From the NCBI RefSeq assembly GCF_016735685.1, contig NZ_JAERRA010000001.1, positions 248,001-312,000 on the forward strand: a DNA stretch of 64,000 nucleotides, given 5' to 3'. A program made the translations under genes and the position numbers. Shown piece by piece: positions 36,727 to 47,419 of this stretch. The notes beneath the pieces were generated by a model, which was not told where the DNA came from, made no database searches, and saw nothing but the letters and a program-made list of their open reading frames with translations. Source of the DNA: Piscinibacter lacus. GTDB taxonomy: Bacteria; Pseudomonadota; Gammaproteobacteria; Burkholderiales; Burkholderiaceae_C. The number at the start of each line of letters is the position of its first letter. The first letter of the stretch is position 1.

Positions 36727-37734
36727 ATGGACTTCCTGCTGCCCCTGCTCCAGGCCGACTTCCTCGGCAAACCCGCCTGGCTCTGGATGAGCTTCCTCGG
36801 CATCGTCACGGCGCTGCTGGCCTTCGACCTCGGCGTGCTCCACCGTGACGAGCGCGAGATCGGCGTGCGCGAGAGCCTGCTGCTCTCGGCCGGCTACATC
36901 AGTGCCGGCCTACTGTTCGGCGCCTGGATGTGGGCCGAGCTGGGCGCCACCGCCGGCATGGATTACCTGACCGGCTTCCTGATTGAGAAGTCGCTGTCGA
37001 TGGACAACGTCTTCGTGATCGCGCTGATCTTCGGCTTCTTCGCCATCCCGCGCGAGCACCAGCACCGCGTGCTGTTCTGGGGCATCCTGGGCGTGATCGT
37101 GCTGCGCGCGATCATGATCGGCCTGGGTGCCACCCTGGTCAGCAGCTTCAGCTGGATCCTCTACGTCTTCGGCGCCTTCCTCGTCCTGACCGGCGTGAAG
37201 ATGTGGCGCATGGCCGATGCCGAGCCCGACATCGCCAACAACCCGCTGCTGGCCTTCCTGCGCCGCCACCTGCGGGTGACGGATGGCCTGCGCGGCCGGA
37301 ATTTCCTGGTGACCGAGCCCGACCCCAGGACCGGCCGCCCGGTGCGCTGGGCCACGCCGCTGCTGCTGGCGCTGATCCTGGTCGAGGCGGTGGACCTGGT
37401 GTTCGCGGTGGACTCGGTGCCGGCGATCTTCTCGATCACCACCGACCCCTTCATCGTCTACACCAGCAACATCTTCGCGATCCTCGGCCTGCGCGCGCTG
37501 TACTTCGCGCTGGCCGCGATGATTCACCGCTTCCACTACCTGAAGTACGCCCTGGCGGCGGTGCTGGTCTTCATCGGCGGCAAGATCTTCCTGGTCGGCT
37601 TCATCGGCAAGGTGCCGGCACCGGTCTCGCTGGGCGTGACCTTCGGCCTGATCGCGGCCGGCGTCATCTACTCGATGTGGAAGACGCGCGGCCAGCCGGC
37701 GCCGCAGGCCGGCGCGGTCAAGACCTCGGGCTGA
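36727..37734 (+). CDS. TerC/Alx-family membrane protein
   Basis: 335 residues with about nine membrane segments. Signatures: LLAFDLGVLHRDEREIGVRESLLLSAGYI, GFLIEKSLSMDNVFVIALIFGFFAIPREHQHRVLFWGI, and ILVEAVDLVFAVDSVPAIFSITTDPFIVYTSNIFAILGLRALYFAL. The two Asp-bearing motifs (SMDN, FAVDS) are conserved metal-site residues. TerC/Alx proteins export manganese, and perhaps other metals loaded into exported enzymes. Many are under a Mn riboswitch, but none is visible here; a LysR gene diverges instead. A strong hairpin follows. Confidence 0.9.
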   Translation: MDFLLPLLQADFLGKPAWLWMSFLGIVTALLAFDLGVLHRDEREIGVRESLLLSAGYISAGLLFGAWMWAELGATAGMDYLTGFLIEKSLSMDNVFVIALIFGFFAIPREHQHRVLFWGILGVIVLRAIMIGLGATLVSSFSWILYVFGAFLVLTGVKMWRMADAEPDIANNPLLAFLRRHLRVTDGLRGRNFLVTEPDPRTGRPVRWATPLLLALILVEAVDLVFAVDSVPAIFSITTDPFIVYTSNIFAILGLRALYFALAAMIHRFHYLKYALAAVLVFIGGKIFLVGFIGKVPAPVSLGVTFGLIAAGVIYSMWKTRGQPAPQAGAVKTSG

Positions 37735-37766
37735 GCGGGGCGCGGCCCCGGCCGCGCCCACTGACC

Positions 37767-37798
37767 AGGGGTCGCGCACCGCAGGGTGCGCGACCCCT
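37767..37798. terminator. bidirectional terminator between the TerC-like gene and the aminotransferase
   Basis: A 14-bp perfect stem (37767-37780 / 37785-37798) with a GCAG loop, lying between convergent stops. Only short pyrimidine runs flank it, but length and placement make termination likely on both strands. Confidence 0.75.
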
Positions 37799-37824
37799 TG
37801 CCTTTCAGTCCGTGCCGGAGCCGG

Positions 37825-39075
37825 TCAGCCCTCGGCCCAGACGGCCGCCAGCGCAGCGGCCACGGCCTCGACATTGCCGGCATTCAGCCCGGCCGCGCAC
37901 ATGCGGCCGGAGCGCACCAGGTAGACGCCATGCTGCTCGCGCAGGCGGTCGACCTGGGCGGCGCTCAGCCCGGTGTAGCTGAACATGCCGCGCTGGGTGA
38001 CGAGGCAGCTCACGTCGCGCCGCACGCCGGCGGCGGCCAGGCGGGCGGTGACGCCGTCGAAGAGACGCTGGCGCATGGCGGCGATGCGCGCGCGCATGCC
38101 ATCCAGTTCCGCGGCCCAGCTCGCGCGAAGGCCGGCGTCGTCCAGCACGCGGGCGACCACGGCCGCGCCATGCGTGGGCGGGCTGGAGTAGTTCTTGCGC
38201 ACGGTGGCCTTGAGCTGGCCCAGCACGCGATCGGCCTCGGCCGCGTCGGCACAGACCACGCTCAGGCCGCCGCAGCGCTCGCCGTAGAGCGAGAAGCTTT
38301 TCGAGAAGCTGCTGGCCACGAAGAAGCGCAGGGGCTGGCCGTCCGCGCCGCCGTGCTGACCACGATAGGCCGCCAGCGCGCGGATCGCATACGCATCCTC
38401 GTCCAGGCCGGCGCCGAAGCCCTGGTAGGCGATGTCCACATAGGGGATCAGCCGGCGCGCGGCGATCACCGGGATCAGCGCCTCCCACTGCGCCGGGCTC
38501 AGGTCCACGCCGGTCGGGTTGTGGCAGCAGGCGTGCAGCAGCACGATGGACTGCGGCGGCAGGGCCTGGAAGGCGGCGAGCATGCCCTCGAAGTCCAGGC
38601 CGCCATCGGCCGCGCGGTAGTAGGGATAGGTCTTCACCGGGAAGCCGGCGCCTTCGAACATGGCGCGGTGGTTGTCCCAGGTCGGGTCGCTGACCCAGAC
38701 GCTGGCCTCGGGGAAGTAGCGCTTGAGGAAATCCCCGCCCACCTTCAGGCCGCCCGAGCCGCCCAGGGTCTGCAGGGTGGCGACGCGGCGGGCGGCCAGG
38801 GCGTCGTGGTCCTCGCCCAGCAGCAGGCGCTGCACGGCGGCACGGTAGGCGGGGTGGCCTTCCATGGGCTGATAGGGCTTGGCGCCGTTCGCGGCCACGG
38901 CGGCGGCCTGGCGGGCCTCGGCCTCGCGCACTGCGGCCATCACCGGCAGGCGGCCTTCGTCGTCGAAGTAGATGCCGATGGAGAGGTTGATCTTGTGCGC
39001 GCGCGGGTCGCGGCCGAAGTCCTCGTTCAGGCTGAGGATGGGATCGCCCGGATAGGGCTCGACGTGATCGAACAT
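37825..39075 (-). CDS. tyrB: aromatic amino acid / aspartate aminotransferase (class I, PLP)
   Basis: 416 residues of the AspC/TyrB subfamily. The N-terminus reads [41 protein letters not shown]. The substrate/PLP residues are in [26 protein letters not shown] (the Asn of NPTG) and VDIAYQGFG. The Schiff-base lysine is in [17 protein letters not shown], and the C-terminal arginine in [14 protein letters not shown]. It transfers amino groups between aromatic amino acids or aspartate and 2-oxoglutarate. tyrB is preferred over aspC by resemblance only. Gpx lies upstream on the same strand with a 65-bp gap. Confidence 0.88.
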   Translation of the reverse strand: MFDHVEPYPGDPILSLNEDFGRDPRAHKINLSIGIYFDDEGRLPVMAAVREAEARQAAAVAANGAKPYQPMEGHPAYRAAVQRLLLGEDHDALAARRVATLQTLGGSGGLKVGGDFLKRYFPEASVWVSDPTWDNHRAMFEGAGFPVKTYPYYRAADGGLDFEGMLAAFQALPPQSIVLLHACCHNPTGVDLSPAQWEALIPVIAARRLIPYVDIAYQGFGAGLDEDAYAIRALAAYRGQHGGADGQPLRFFVASSFSKSFSLYGERCGGLSVVCADAAEADRVLGQLKATVRKNYSSPPTHGAAVVARVLDDAGLRASWAAELDGMRARIAAMRQRLFDGVTARLAAAGVRRDVSCLVTQRGMFSYTGLSAAQVDRLREQHGVYLVRSGRMCAAGLNAGNVEAVAAALAAVWAEG

Positions 39076-39140
39076 GGAAGGCTCCAGGGCGCGCGGCCGG
39101 CGGCCGGCGCGGGATGGCTGCGGAAGGAGGAACGCGCGGC

Positions 39141-39659
<519 letters not shown>

Positions 39660-39729
39660 GACGGTCGGCACCAGCGGCTGCGAAGCCGCCGATGCTAGCG
39701 GCCCGGCACGCGCCAGGCCGCCGGCCGGT

Positions 39730-40632
39730 TCATGCCGGCGTACCCTGCACGTCCAGGCAGACCAGGGCGCGGCCGAGTTCGGCGATCAGCAGGCCGGCGT
39801 CCAGGCCGGCTTCGCGAGCGAGGCGCTCGCAGGCTGCCATCCAGCGGGCTTCGGCGGCGAAGTCCTCGGCATCCAGGCCGGCGGCGGGCGGGGCGTCCAG
39901 GGACGGCGCCAGGTCGGCGGCGGCCAGCAGGGCGAGCAGGCGGCGCAGAGGCGGCGGCTCATGCTCCCAGTCGGCCCGCAGCGCGGCGGCCTGGTCGGCA
40001 TCCTCGGCATGGGCCAGGGCGTGGGCCAGCGGTCGCTGGCGCACGGCTTCGGCCACCGGCGCGGCCAGGCCCCAGACCTGGCAGAGCGCGCCGCCCAGGG
40101 CGGCATGGCTCACGCCGAAGCGGGCGATCTCGGCCGCGGTGCGCTGCAAGGGCTCGCTGCGCTCGGCCATCAGCTCGGCGCTGGCCACGGGATCATGCCG
40201 GTGCAGGGCCGCGGCCCCCACCTCACCGAACAGGCCGGTGGTGTGGGCCTGCCAGGGGTCGATGCCGAGTGCGGCTGCACAGGCGCCCATGGCCCGGCCC
40301 CGGCGGCTGGCGCGGTTCCAGAGGCTTTCCAGGAAGGGGCTGGGCGGAAAGGCGCCGCGCAGGCCGATGGCATAGGTGAGCGCGCAGACCTCGCGGAAGC
40401 CCAGGTGCTGCAGCGCCTCATTGACCGTGCCGACCCGCCGCAGCAGGCCGAAGTGGGCGCTGTTGACGCTGCGCACGACGGCCGCGGCCAGGGCCATGTC
40501 GGCCTCGATCAGGGTGGCCACCCGGGCGAGGGACATGCCCTCGTCGTCGAGCAGCAGGGCCAGCTCGACGAGGCTGCGCGGGCAGGCGGGCAACTCGATG
40601 TCGAGTCGGCGCAGGGCGGGGGCGATGGGCAT
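39730..40632 (-). CDS. HDOD-domain protein
   Basis: 300 residues, an all-helical HDOD protein (a catalytically inactive HD-domain relative): LPACPRSLVELALLLDDEGMSLARVATLIEADMALAAAVVRSVNSAHFGL is the typical start, followed by NEALQHLGFREVCALTYAIGL and a HD-like region whose metal histidine/aspartate pairs are not preserved (LFGEVGAAALHRHDP). Such proteins take part in signalling linked to motility, type IV pili or c-di-GMP, usually through unknown partners. The start at 40632 places the conserved domain at the N-terminus. A diguanylate cyclase lies 0.5 kb away. Confidence 0.82.
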   Translation of the reverse strand: MPIAPALRRLDIELPACPRSLVELALLLDDEGMSLARVATLIEADMALAAAVVRSVNSAHFGLLRRVGTVNEALQHLGFREVCALTYAIGLRGAFPPSPFLESLWNRASRRGRAMGACAAALGIDPWQAHTTGLFGEVGAAALHRHDPVASAELMAERSEPLQRTAAEIARFGVSHAALGGALCQVWGLAAPVAEAVRQRPLAHALAHAEDADQAAALRADWEHEPPPLRRLLALLAAADLAPSLDAPPAAGLDAEDFAAEARWMAACERLAREAGLDAGLLIAELGRALVCLDVQGTPA

Positions 40633-40834
40633 CGTCGGGCCGGATCGGGCGGAGCGGGGTGGGGCTCCGCGGCAAGGCCCGCCGAGGGGGGCGGACGGTC
40701 CGGCCGGGGAGGGAGGTCGGCCCATGCTAGGCCGCGCCCTGCCGGACCAGCCGCGCAGCAACAGGGCATACACCCGGCTTTTCAGCCCCATCCCGCCACC
40801 GCGGCCGGACGGCCCGAAATCCGGCCCGGAAACG

Positions 40835-40862
40835 ACAAAGCCCGCCGGATGGCGGGCTTTGT
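40835..40862 (-). terminator. intrinsic terminator after pqqA copy 1
   Basis: A 12-bp perfect stem (40835-40846 / 40851-40862) with a 4-nt loop, 37 bp beyond the pqqA stop in the minus direction. It ends the tiny transcript before the HDOD gene. Confidence 0.75.
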
Positions 40863-40898
40863 TCGGCTACGACCCGGGGGCCGCAGCGATCGACCGAT

Positions 40899-40973
40899 TT
40901 AGCGGGCCGAGACGTACATCGTGATCTCGAAGCCGAAACGCAGGTCGGTGGCGCGGGGGGCGGTCCAAAGCAT
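40899..40973 (-). CDS. pqqA: PQQ precursor peptide PqqA, copy 1
   Basis: A 24-codon gene. The peptide starts MLWTAPRAT and ends DLRFGFEITMYVSAR, the PqqA pattern in which Glu16 and Tyr20 (E-x3-Y) are cross-linked by PqqE to build pyrroloquinoline quinone. An AGGAGAT ribosome site lies 5 bp before the ATG. It differs from copy 2 (43.3 kb) only at residue 2 (Leu versus Gln). None of pqqB, C, D or E is in the window. A terminator follows at once, so it is a stand-alone peptide gene. Confidence 0.9.
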   Translation of the reverse strand: MLWTAPRATDLRFGFEITMYVSAR

Positions 40974-41075
40974 GGTGTATCTCCTGAGGTGGGTTGCTGC
41001 GCCGGGCCCCGGTGGATCCGGCGTCAGCGCATGAGTGAACTGTGCGCTTCATCGGCCCGCGCCACCAGCGGCGGG

Positions 41076-41104
41076 CCATGAATGCAGGCTCATGAAAATC
41101 ATGA
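41076..41104 (-). promoter_or_regulatory. conserved upstream element of pqqA copy 1
   Basis: About 100 bp upstream of the pqqA start lies a 29-bp block that matches the one upstream of copy 2 at 21 of 29 positions. The shared core reads CATGATTTTC ... GAGCC ... ATTCATG on the minus strand. It overlaps the last codons of the diguanylate cyclase. Conservation beyond the gene suggests a shared regulator or promoter. Confidence 0.5.
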
Positions 41105-43078
41105 AGCGAAAGGCAGGGGTGCCGCGGCCCGCGCCTCGTCGAGCAGGCCGACCGACAGCCGCGACCGCCCGGCGCGCTTGGCGCGGTAGAGCGCGGCATC
41201 GGCCGCCTCCAGCAGGCGGGCCGCGGCTTCGGGCGTGTCGGCAGCCGGCCGGATGGCGGCCACGCCCAGGCTGAGGGTGACGATGCCCGCCGGGCTGGCC
41301 GCATGCGGCAGGGCCAGGGCCTCGACCTCGGCCAGCAGGCGCTCGGCCACCCGGGTGGCGCCGGCCGCATCGGTGGCTGGCAGCAGCAGCGCGAACTCCT
41401 CGCCACCGTAGCGGGCGGCCAGGTCGCCTTCGCGCTGCACGACGGCGCGCAGGCAGCGGGCCAGGGCCTGCAGGCAACTGTCGCCGGCCGGATGGCCGTA
41501 GTGGTCGTTGTAGCGCTTGAAGTGGTCCAGGTCGATCAGCACCAGGGCCAGCGGCTGGCTGCCCCGCGCGGCGCGCCGCAGCTCGCGGTCCAGGCGGCTG
41601 TCGAACTCGCGGCGGTTGGCCAGGCCGGTCAGGGCATCGTGGGCGGCCAGGCTCTTGAGGCGGTTGTTGCTCGATTCCAGCGCCTGCATCGCCCGCGCCA
41701 GCGCGGCCTCGGCTTCCTTGCGGGCGCTGATGTTGTTGCGGATCGCGATGAACTGCTGCGGCCGGCCGTCGGGCCCCAGGAAGGGCACGATGGTCGTCTC
41801 CATCCAGTAGCTGCGGCCGTCGAAGGCACGCATCATCAGCTCGCCGGTCCACACCCGGCCGCTGGCGATGGTGCGCCAGAGCTGGCGGTAGAAGGCCGGC
41901 GGATGGTGGCCCGAGCGCAGCGCGCGGTGGTCCAGGCCGATCAGCTCGGCCCGGCTTCCGCGCGCGGACTGGCAGAAGCGCTCGTTGACCTCGACGATGC
42001 GACCGCTGACCTCGGTGACGACCACCTCGGCATGCATGTCGAGCGCCAGCTTCAGGTCGTGCAGGCGCCGGTTGGCCGCGCGCAGCTCGCTGCCCAGACG
42101 GGATTGCGCGCTGATCGCGCCGACCAGGCGCTGGCCCAGCGCCAGCAGCAGCAGGATCAGCAGGGCGACGATGGCGCCGTGGACCAGCGCGCTGCGCAGC
42201 CAGGGCTGCAGCACCTCCTGCGGATCGACGCCGGTGATCACCGCCAGGTGATGCGCCGGCAGCGGGATGGCGGTGTAGAGCCGCAGCACGCCATCGACCG
42301 GCGAACGGGCCTCGAAGCTGCGGCCGGCGTGCGGCAGGTCGCCCAGGCCGAACAAGTCCGGGTCGACCCGCAGGCCCACGGCCTCGGGGCGGAAGGGCTG
42401 GCGCAGCAGCATGCGGCCGCCCTGCTCGACCAGGCCGACGGCAGCGCGCTCGCCCAGCCGCGCGCTGTCGAAGACCTCCTCCAGCACGGCCAGGTCCAGG
42501 GCAGCGACCACGATGCCGAGGAAGCGGCCATCGGCCGCCGACAGGCGGCGGCTGAGCGACATCACCCAGCGCCCGCTGGCCGCGCTGGGCCGCGGCGGGC
42601 TGAGGCGGGTGGCGGTGGTCTGGCTGTCGCGGTGGAAGCGGAAGGCCTCCTCGCCGCGCACCGAGGCCGGGGGCTGCCCGACCGGCGGGTTGAGGGTGTG
42701 CAGCACGTCGGCGCCGCTGGCATCGTAGAAGCGCAGTTCCAGCACATGCGGGGCGTCGACGCTCAGGCGCAGGGCCAGGTCCATCAGCACCGTCGCGCGG
42801 GCGCGCGGGCCGCCGGTCTGCTCGGCCTCGCGGGCCAGGGCGGCGGTGATGCTGTCGGCTTGCTGCAGCAGCAGGCCGACATGGCGCGCCGCCGCCTCGG
42901 TGCCCAGGCGGGTGAGCTGGCGGGCGCGGTCCAGCTCGTGCTGGCGGCTCTGGCTCAGCACCAGCACGGTGAGCGTGAGCAGGATCAGCGCCACGCCGAC
43001 GATGTAGCCCCGCGCCGCCCGCACGGTGGCCGATCGGCGCGCGCGCGAAAGCGGCCCGGGTTCGGCGGCAGAGGACAT
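41099..43078 (-). CDS. membrane diguanylate cyclase (periplasmic sensor, PAS, GGDEF)
   Basis: 659 residues. TM1 at about 27-45, a Cache-like periplasmic sensor (about 46-300: LRLSVDAPHVLELRFYDASGADVLHTLNP, GIVVAALDLAVLEEVF), TM2 at about 315-335, a PAS domain with PAC (about 345-470: VVVTEVSGRIVEVNERFCQSARGSRAELIGL, IAIRNNISARKEAEAAL), and a GGDEF domain (about 490-650). The active site is RYGGEEF, with an inhibitory I-site RxxD five residues before it (REGD). It should make c-di-GMP with product inhibition. It lies exactly between the two pqqA copies, on the same strand. Start at 43078 is chosen because the earlier frame overlaps the pqqA2 terminator. Confidence 0.92.
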   Translation of the reverse strand: MSSAAEPGPLSRARRSATVRAARGYIVGVALILLTLTVLVLSQSRQHELDRARQLTRLGTEAAARHVGLLLQQADSITAALAREAEQTGGPRARATVLMDLALRLSVDAPHVLELRFYDASGADVLHTLNPPVGQPPASVRGEEAFRFHRDSQTTATRLSPPRPSAASGRWVMSLSRRLSAADGRFLGIVVAALDLAVLEEVFDSARLGERAAVGLVEQGGRMLLRQPFRPEAVGLRVDPDLFGLGDLPHAGRSFEARSPVDGVLRLYTAIPLPAHHLAVITGVDPQEVLQPWLRSALVHGAIVALLILLLLALGQRLVGAISAQSRLGSELRAANRRLHDLKLALDMHAEVVVTEVSGRIVEVNERFCQSARGSRAELIGLDHRALRSGHHPPAFYRQLWRTIASGRVWTGELMMRAFDGRSYWMETTIVPFLGPDGRPQQFIAIRNNISARKEAEAALARAMQALESSNNRLKSLAAHDALTGLANRREFDSRLDRELRRAARGSQPLALVLIDLDHFKRYNDHYGHPAGDSCLQALARCLRAVVQREGDLAARYGGEEFALLLPATDAAGATRVAERLLAEVEALALPHAASPAGIVTLSLGVAAIRPAADTPEAAARLLEAADAALYRAKRAGRSRLSVGLLDEARAAAPLPFAS

Positions 43079-43190
43079 GGGGCGTCGGGTGCGGGGCAAA
43101 TCGACATTCCACGCGCCCCGGGGCGGCAGCGATCGGGGAAAGAGAGCCCCCGAGGCCCGGCTGTTCCCCCCATCGCCAAAGGCAGTCGCC

Positions 43191-43224
43191 ATGAAGAAAG
43201 CCCGCCGAAGCGGGCTTTCTTCAT
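43191..43224 (-). terminator. intrinsic terminator after pqqA copy 2
   Basis: A perfect 15-bp stem (43191-43205 / 43210-43224) with a C(UUCG)G tetraloop on the minus-strand RNA, 42 bp past the pqqA stop and ahead of the diguanylate cyclase. It isolates pqqA copy 2 as its own transcript. Confidence 0.8.
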
Positions 43225-43266
43225 GGGGCGGAGACCGTCTGCGGCCGGTCCCTGCCCTTCACCGGC

Positions 43267-43341
43267 TCAGCGGGCCGAGACGTACATCGTGATCTCGAAG
43301 CCGAAACGCAGGTCGGTGGCGCGGGGGGCGGTCCATTGCAT
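43267..43341 (-). CDS. pqqA: PQQ precursor peptide PqqA, copy 2
   Basis: A 24-codon gene whose peptide starts MQWTAPRAT and ends DLRFGFEITMYVSAR, with the Glu16/Tyr20 pair needed for PQQ formation. AGGAG lies 7-11 bp before the ATG. Apart from residue 2 it is identical to copy 1 and has the same arrangement: conserved upstream block, single short gene, hairpin terminator. It could raise precursor dosage, or serve different conditions. Confidence 0.9.
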   Translation of the reverse strand: MQWTAPRATDLRFGFEITMYVSAR

Positions 43342-43446
43342 GGTGAGTCTCCTGAAGGGATGGGGGAGGGGTTGGCGCCGGGTCCGGAACGGTCTCGGCG
43401 TGCAATGGACTGTGCCGGGGACCGGCCGGCCGCATCAGGCCCCGCG

Positions 43447-43475
43447 GCATGAATCGCGGCTCCAGAAAATCATGG
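43447..43475 (-). promoter_or_regulatory. conserved upstream element of pqqA copy 2
   Basis: The counterpart of 41076-41104, about 107 bp upstream of the ATG: CATGATTTTC ... GAGCC ... ATTCATG on the minus strand. It lies in the gap after the ABC transporter ATPase gene, so here it is not constrained by coding sequence. Confidence 0.5.
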
Positions 43476-43515
43476 CGATGGCCCGGGCTGCGGACCCCAG
43501 ACCGCGCGGGGCCGC

Positions 43516-45248
<1,733 letters not shown>

Positions 45249-45249
<1 letters not shown>

Positions 45250-46298
45250 CACTCGGCTCCGCGTAGCTTGGGGTCCAGCGCGTCGCGCAGCGCGTCGGTC
45301 ATCAGCGAGAAGGCGGTGACGAAGACCGCCATGAAGGCCGTGGCCGCCGCAAGCTGCCACCAGAAGCCGAGCAGCAGCTCGCTCTGCGATTCCGACAGCA
45401 TGGTGCCCCAGCTCACCTGGTCCACGCCCACGCCCAGGCCCAGGTAGCTCAGGATGACTTCGGCCTTGATGAAGCCCACCACATGCACGCTGAGCTGCAC
45501 CAGCACGATGTGGCCGATGTTGGGCAGGATGTGGCGGAACATGCGCGCGCCGGCCGAGGCGCCGATGGCTTCGGCCGAACGCACGTATTCGCGCACCGCA
45601 TGCTTCATGAACTCGGCCCGGACCAGGCGGTAGATGCCGGTCCAGCCGGCCAGGCCGAGGATGAGCACCACCGAGCTGACGCCCCGCCCGACGATGGCCG
45701 CGAAGGCGAAGATCAACAAGATGCCGGGGATGGCGGTGAAGACGTTGTAGACCCACTCCAGCCCGTCGTCGACCCGGCCGCGGAAGAAGCCGCCGACGGC
45801 GCCCAGCACGGTGCCGATCACGGTGGCCACCAGCGCGGCGGAGAGGCCGACGAAGATCGAGATCTCCGCGCCCTTGATGGCCTTGTCCAGCACGTCGCGG
45901 CCCAGGCGGTCGGCGCCGAAGGGCAGGGTCTCGGCCTTGACGGTGTCGGCGGTCTGGTAGGCCTTGGCGGCCTCGGCCCATTCGGCATAGCGCGGGGCCA
46001 GGGGGTCGATGTCGCTCAGGTCCACATTCGGACCGGTGGGCAGGGGGATGCCGCTGGCCTCGGCCCGCTCGGCCGGGCCCAGGAAGGTCGGCGGCGCATT
46101 GGGCACGGCGCGCTCGTCCTGCCAGCCGCTGGCGACCAGGCCGAGCAGCGAGGCGCTGATCAGCACCAGGAAGGCCAGCACCACCGCCAGGCAGACGAGG
46201 CCGACCCGGTCCTGCCGGAAGCGCCGCCAGCCGGCCGCCCAGACGCCCTCGGAGCGGGAAGCGACCGGGGCAGGGGAAGAGGACAAGGCGGCGCTCAT
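45249..46298 (-). CDS. oligopeptide-type ABC transporter permease (OppC/YejE-like)
   Basis: 349 residues. The first membrane segment (about 33-55) is followed by a long periplasmic loop (60-130) as in YejE, then five more segments. The permease signature, with the EAA-loop, is at EYVRSAEAIGASAGARMFRHILPNIGHIVLV. ADRLGRDVLDKAIKGAEISIFVGL is the typical OppC start. It overlaps the previous permease by 4 bp (ATGA) and the ATPase gene by 1 bp, giving tight translational coupling. Confidence 0.92.
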
Positions 46299-47233
46299 TT
46301 CAGAACCACTCTGGGATCGACCCACTTGTAGAGCAGGTCGGTGAAGAGGTTGACCAGCATGGTGATGAAGGCGATGTAGATCGCGAAGGCCTGGATCACC
46401 GGGTAGTCGCTGCGGTTGACGGCCAGCAGCACCTCGCGGCCCAGGCCGGGGATGGAGAAGAAGGCCTCGATCAGGAAGCTGCCGACGAAGATGCCCGGCA
46501 GGCCCACCGCCACATTGGTGAGGATGGGGATCATGGCGTTGCGCATCACATGCCGGCCCATGATCTGCGGCTCGGCCAGGCCCTTGGCGCGGGCGGTGCG
46601 CACATAGTCCTGGCCGATCTCGTCGAGGAAGAAGCTGCGGTAGAGCCGCGTCTGTGGCGCCAGGCTGACGGCCACTGCCAGCAGCACGGGCAGGGGCGCG
46701 TACTGCAGCAGGTTGGTCGCCAGGCTGTCGCTCCAGCCCTGCACCGGGAACCAGCCGAGCTTGAAAGCGAACAGGTACTGGCCGACGATCACATAGACCA
46801 GGAAGCTGATCGACAGGGCCACGGTGGTGACGATGAGCACCATGCGGTCGGTCAGCGAGCCGCGCACATAGGCGATGCCGAGCGCGAAGGGGATGGCCAG
46901 CAGCGTCTCCAGCACCAGGATGGGCACCATCACCGTCAAGGTGGCGGGCAGGCGGTTGCTGAACAGCTCGGCGACGGCCTCGCCGGTCGCCCAGCTCTTG
47001 CCCCAGTCGAAGGTGGCGATCTGCTTCAGGTAGAGGCCGAACTGCACCCACCAGGGTTCGTTCAGGCCGAGCTGCTGGCGGATGGCGTCGACCTGCTCGG
47101 CCGTGGCATTGAGGCCGCCGAGGATTTCGGCCGGGTCGCCGCCAAAGCCCTTGAAGAGCAGGAAGACCAGCAGCACGACGCCGAACAGGGTCGGCACCAT
47201 CTGCCAGAGTCGCCGGATCAGGTAGGCGGCCAT
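46295..47233 (-). CDS. oligopeptide-type ABC transporter permease (OppB/YejB-like)
   Basis: 312 residues, six membrane segments. The start MAAYLIRRLWQMVPTLFGVVLLVFLLF is the OppB/DppB type; the periplasmic segment GGDPAEILGGLNATAEQVDAIRQQLGLNEPWWVQFGLYLKQIATFDWGKS follows, and the EAA motif is at DYVRTARAKGLAEPQIMGRHVMRNAMIPI. It is the first gene of the minus-strand transporter operon and diverges from the two binding-protein genes (186 bp between starts). Confidence 0.93.
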   Translation of the reverse strand: MAAYLIRRLWQMVPTLFGVVLLVFLLFKGFGGDPAEILGGLNATAEQVDAIRQQLGLNEPWWVQFGLYLKQIATFDWGKSWATGEAVAELFSNRLPATLTVMVPILVLETLLAIPFALGIAYVRGSLTDRMVLIVTTVALSISFLVYVIVGQYLFAFKLGWFPVQGWSDSLATNLLQYAPLPVLLAVAVSLAPQTRLYRSFFLDEIGQDYVRTARAKGLAEPQIMGRHVMRNAMIPILTNVAVGLPGIFVGSFLIEAFFSIPGLGREVLLAVNRSDYPVIQAFAIYIAFITMLVNLFTDLLYKWVDPRVVLK

Positions 47234-47419
47234 CGCATGCGCAGGGGTCGGGGGGAAGGGGCGCCGGCGTCGCGCAAGGCGCGGGCCGGCTGGGCAAACG
47301 CCGCGCGAGTCTAGGGCGCCGGCCCATGCCCCCGCAGCGCACTTGCCCGGGGGGCCTCCTAGACTGCGCACGGCCCGACCCGGTCGCCCTCCCTGCTTGC
47401 ACCGCCCGCCCCGCTGACC

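Noticed and set aside
43395..43425. A sigma-54 promoter upstream of pqqA copy 2 (minus strand GGCACAGTCCATTGC)
   Set aside because: The GG and GC are 11 bases apart rather than 10, and copy 1 has nothing equivalent.
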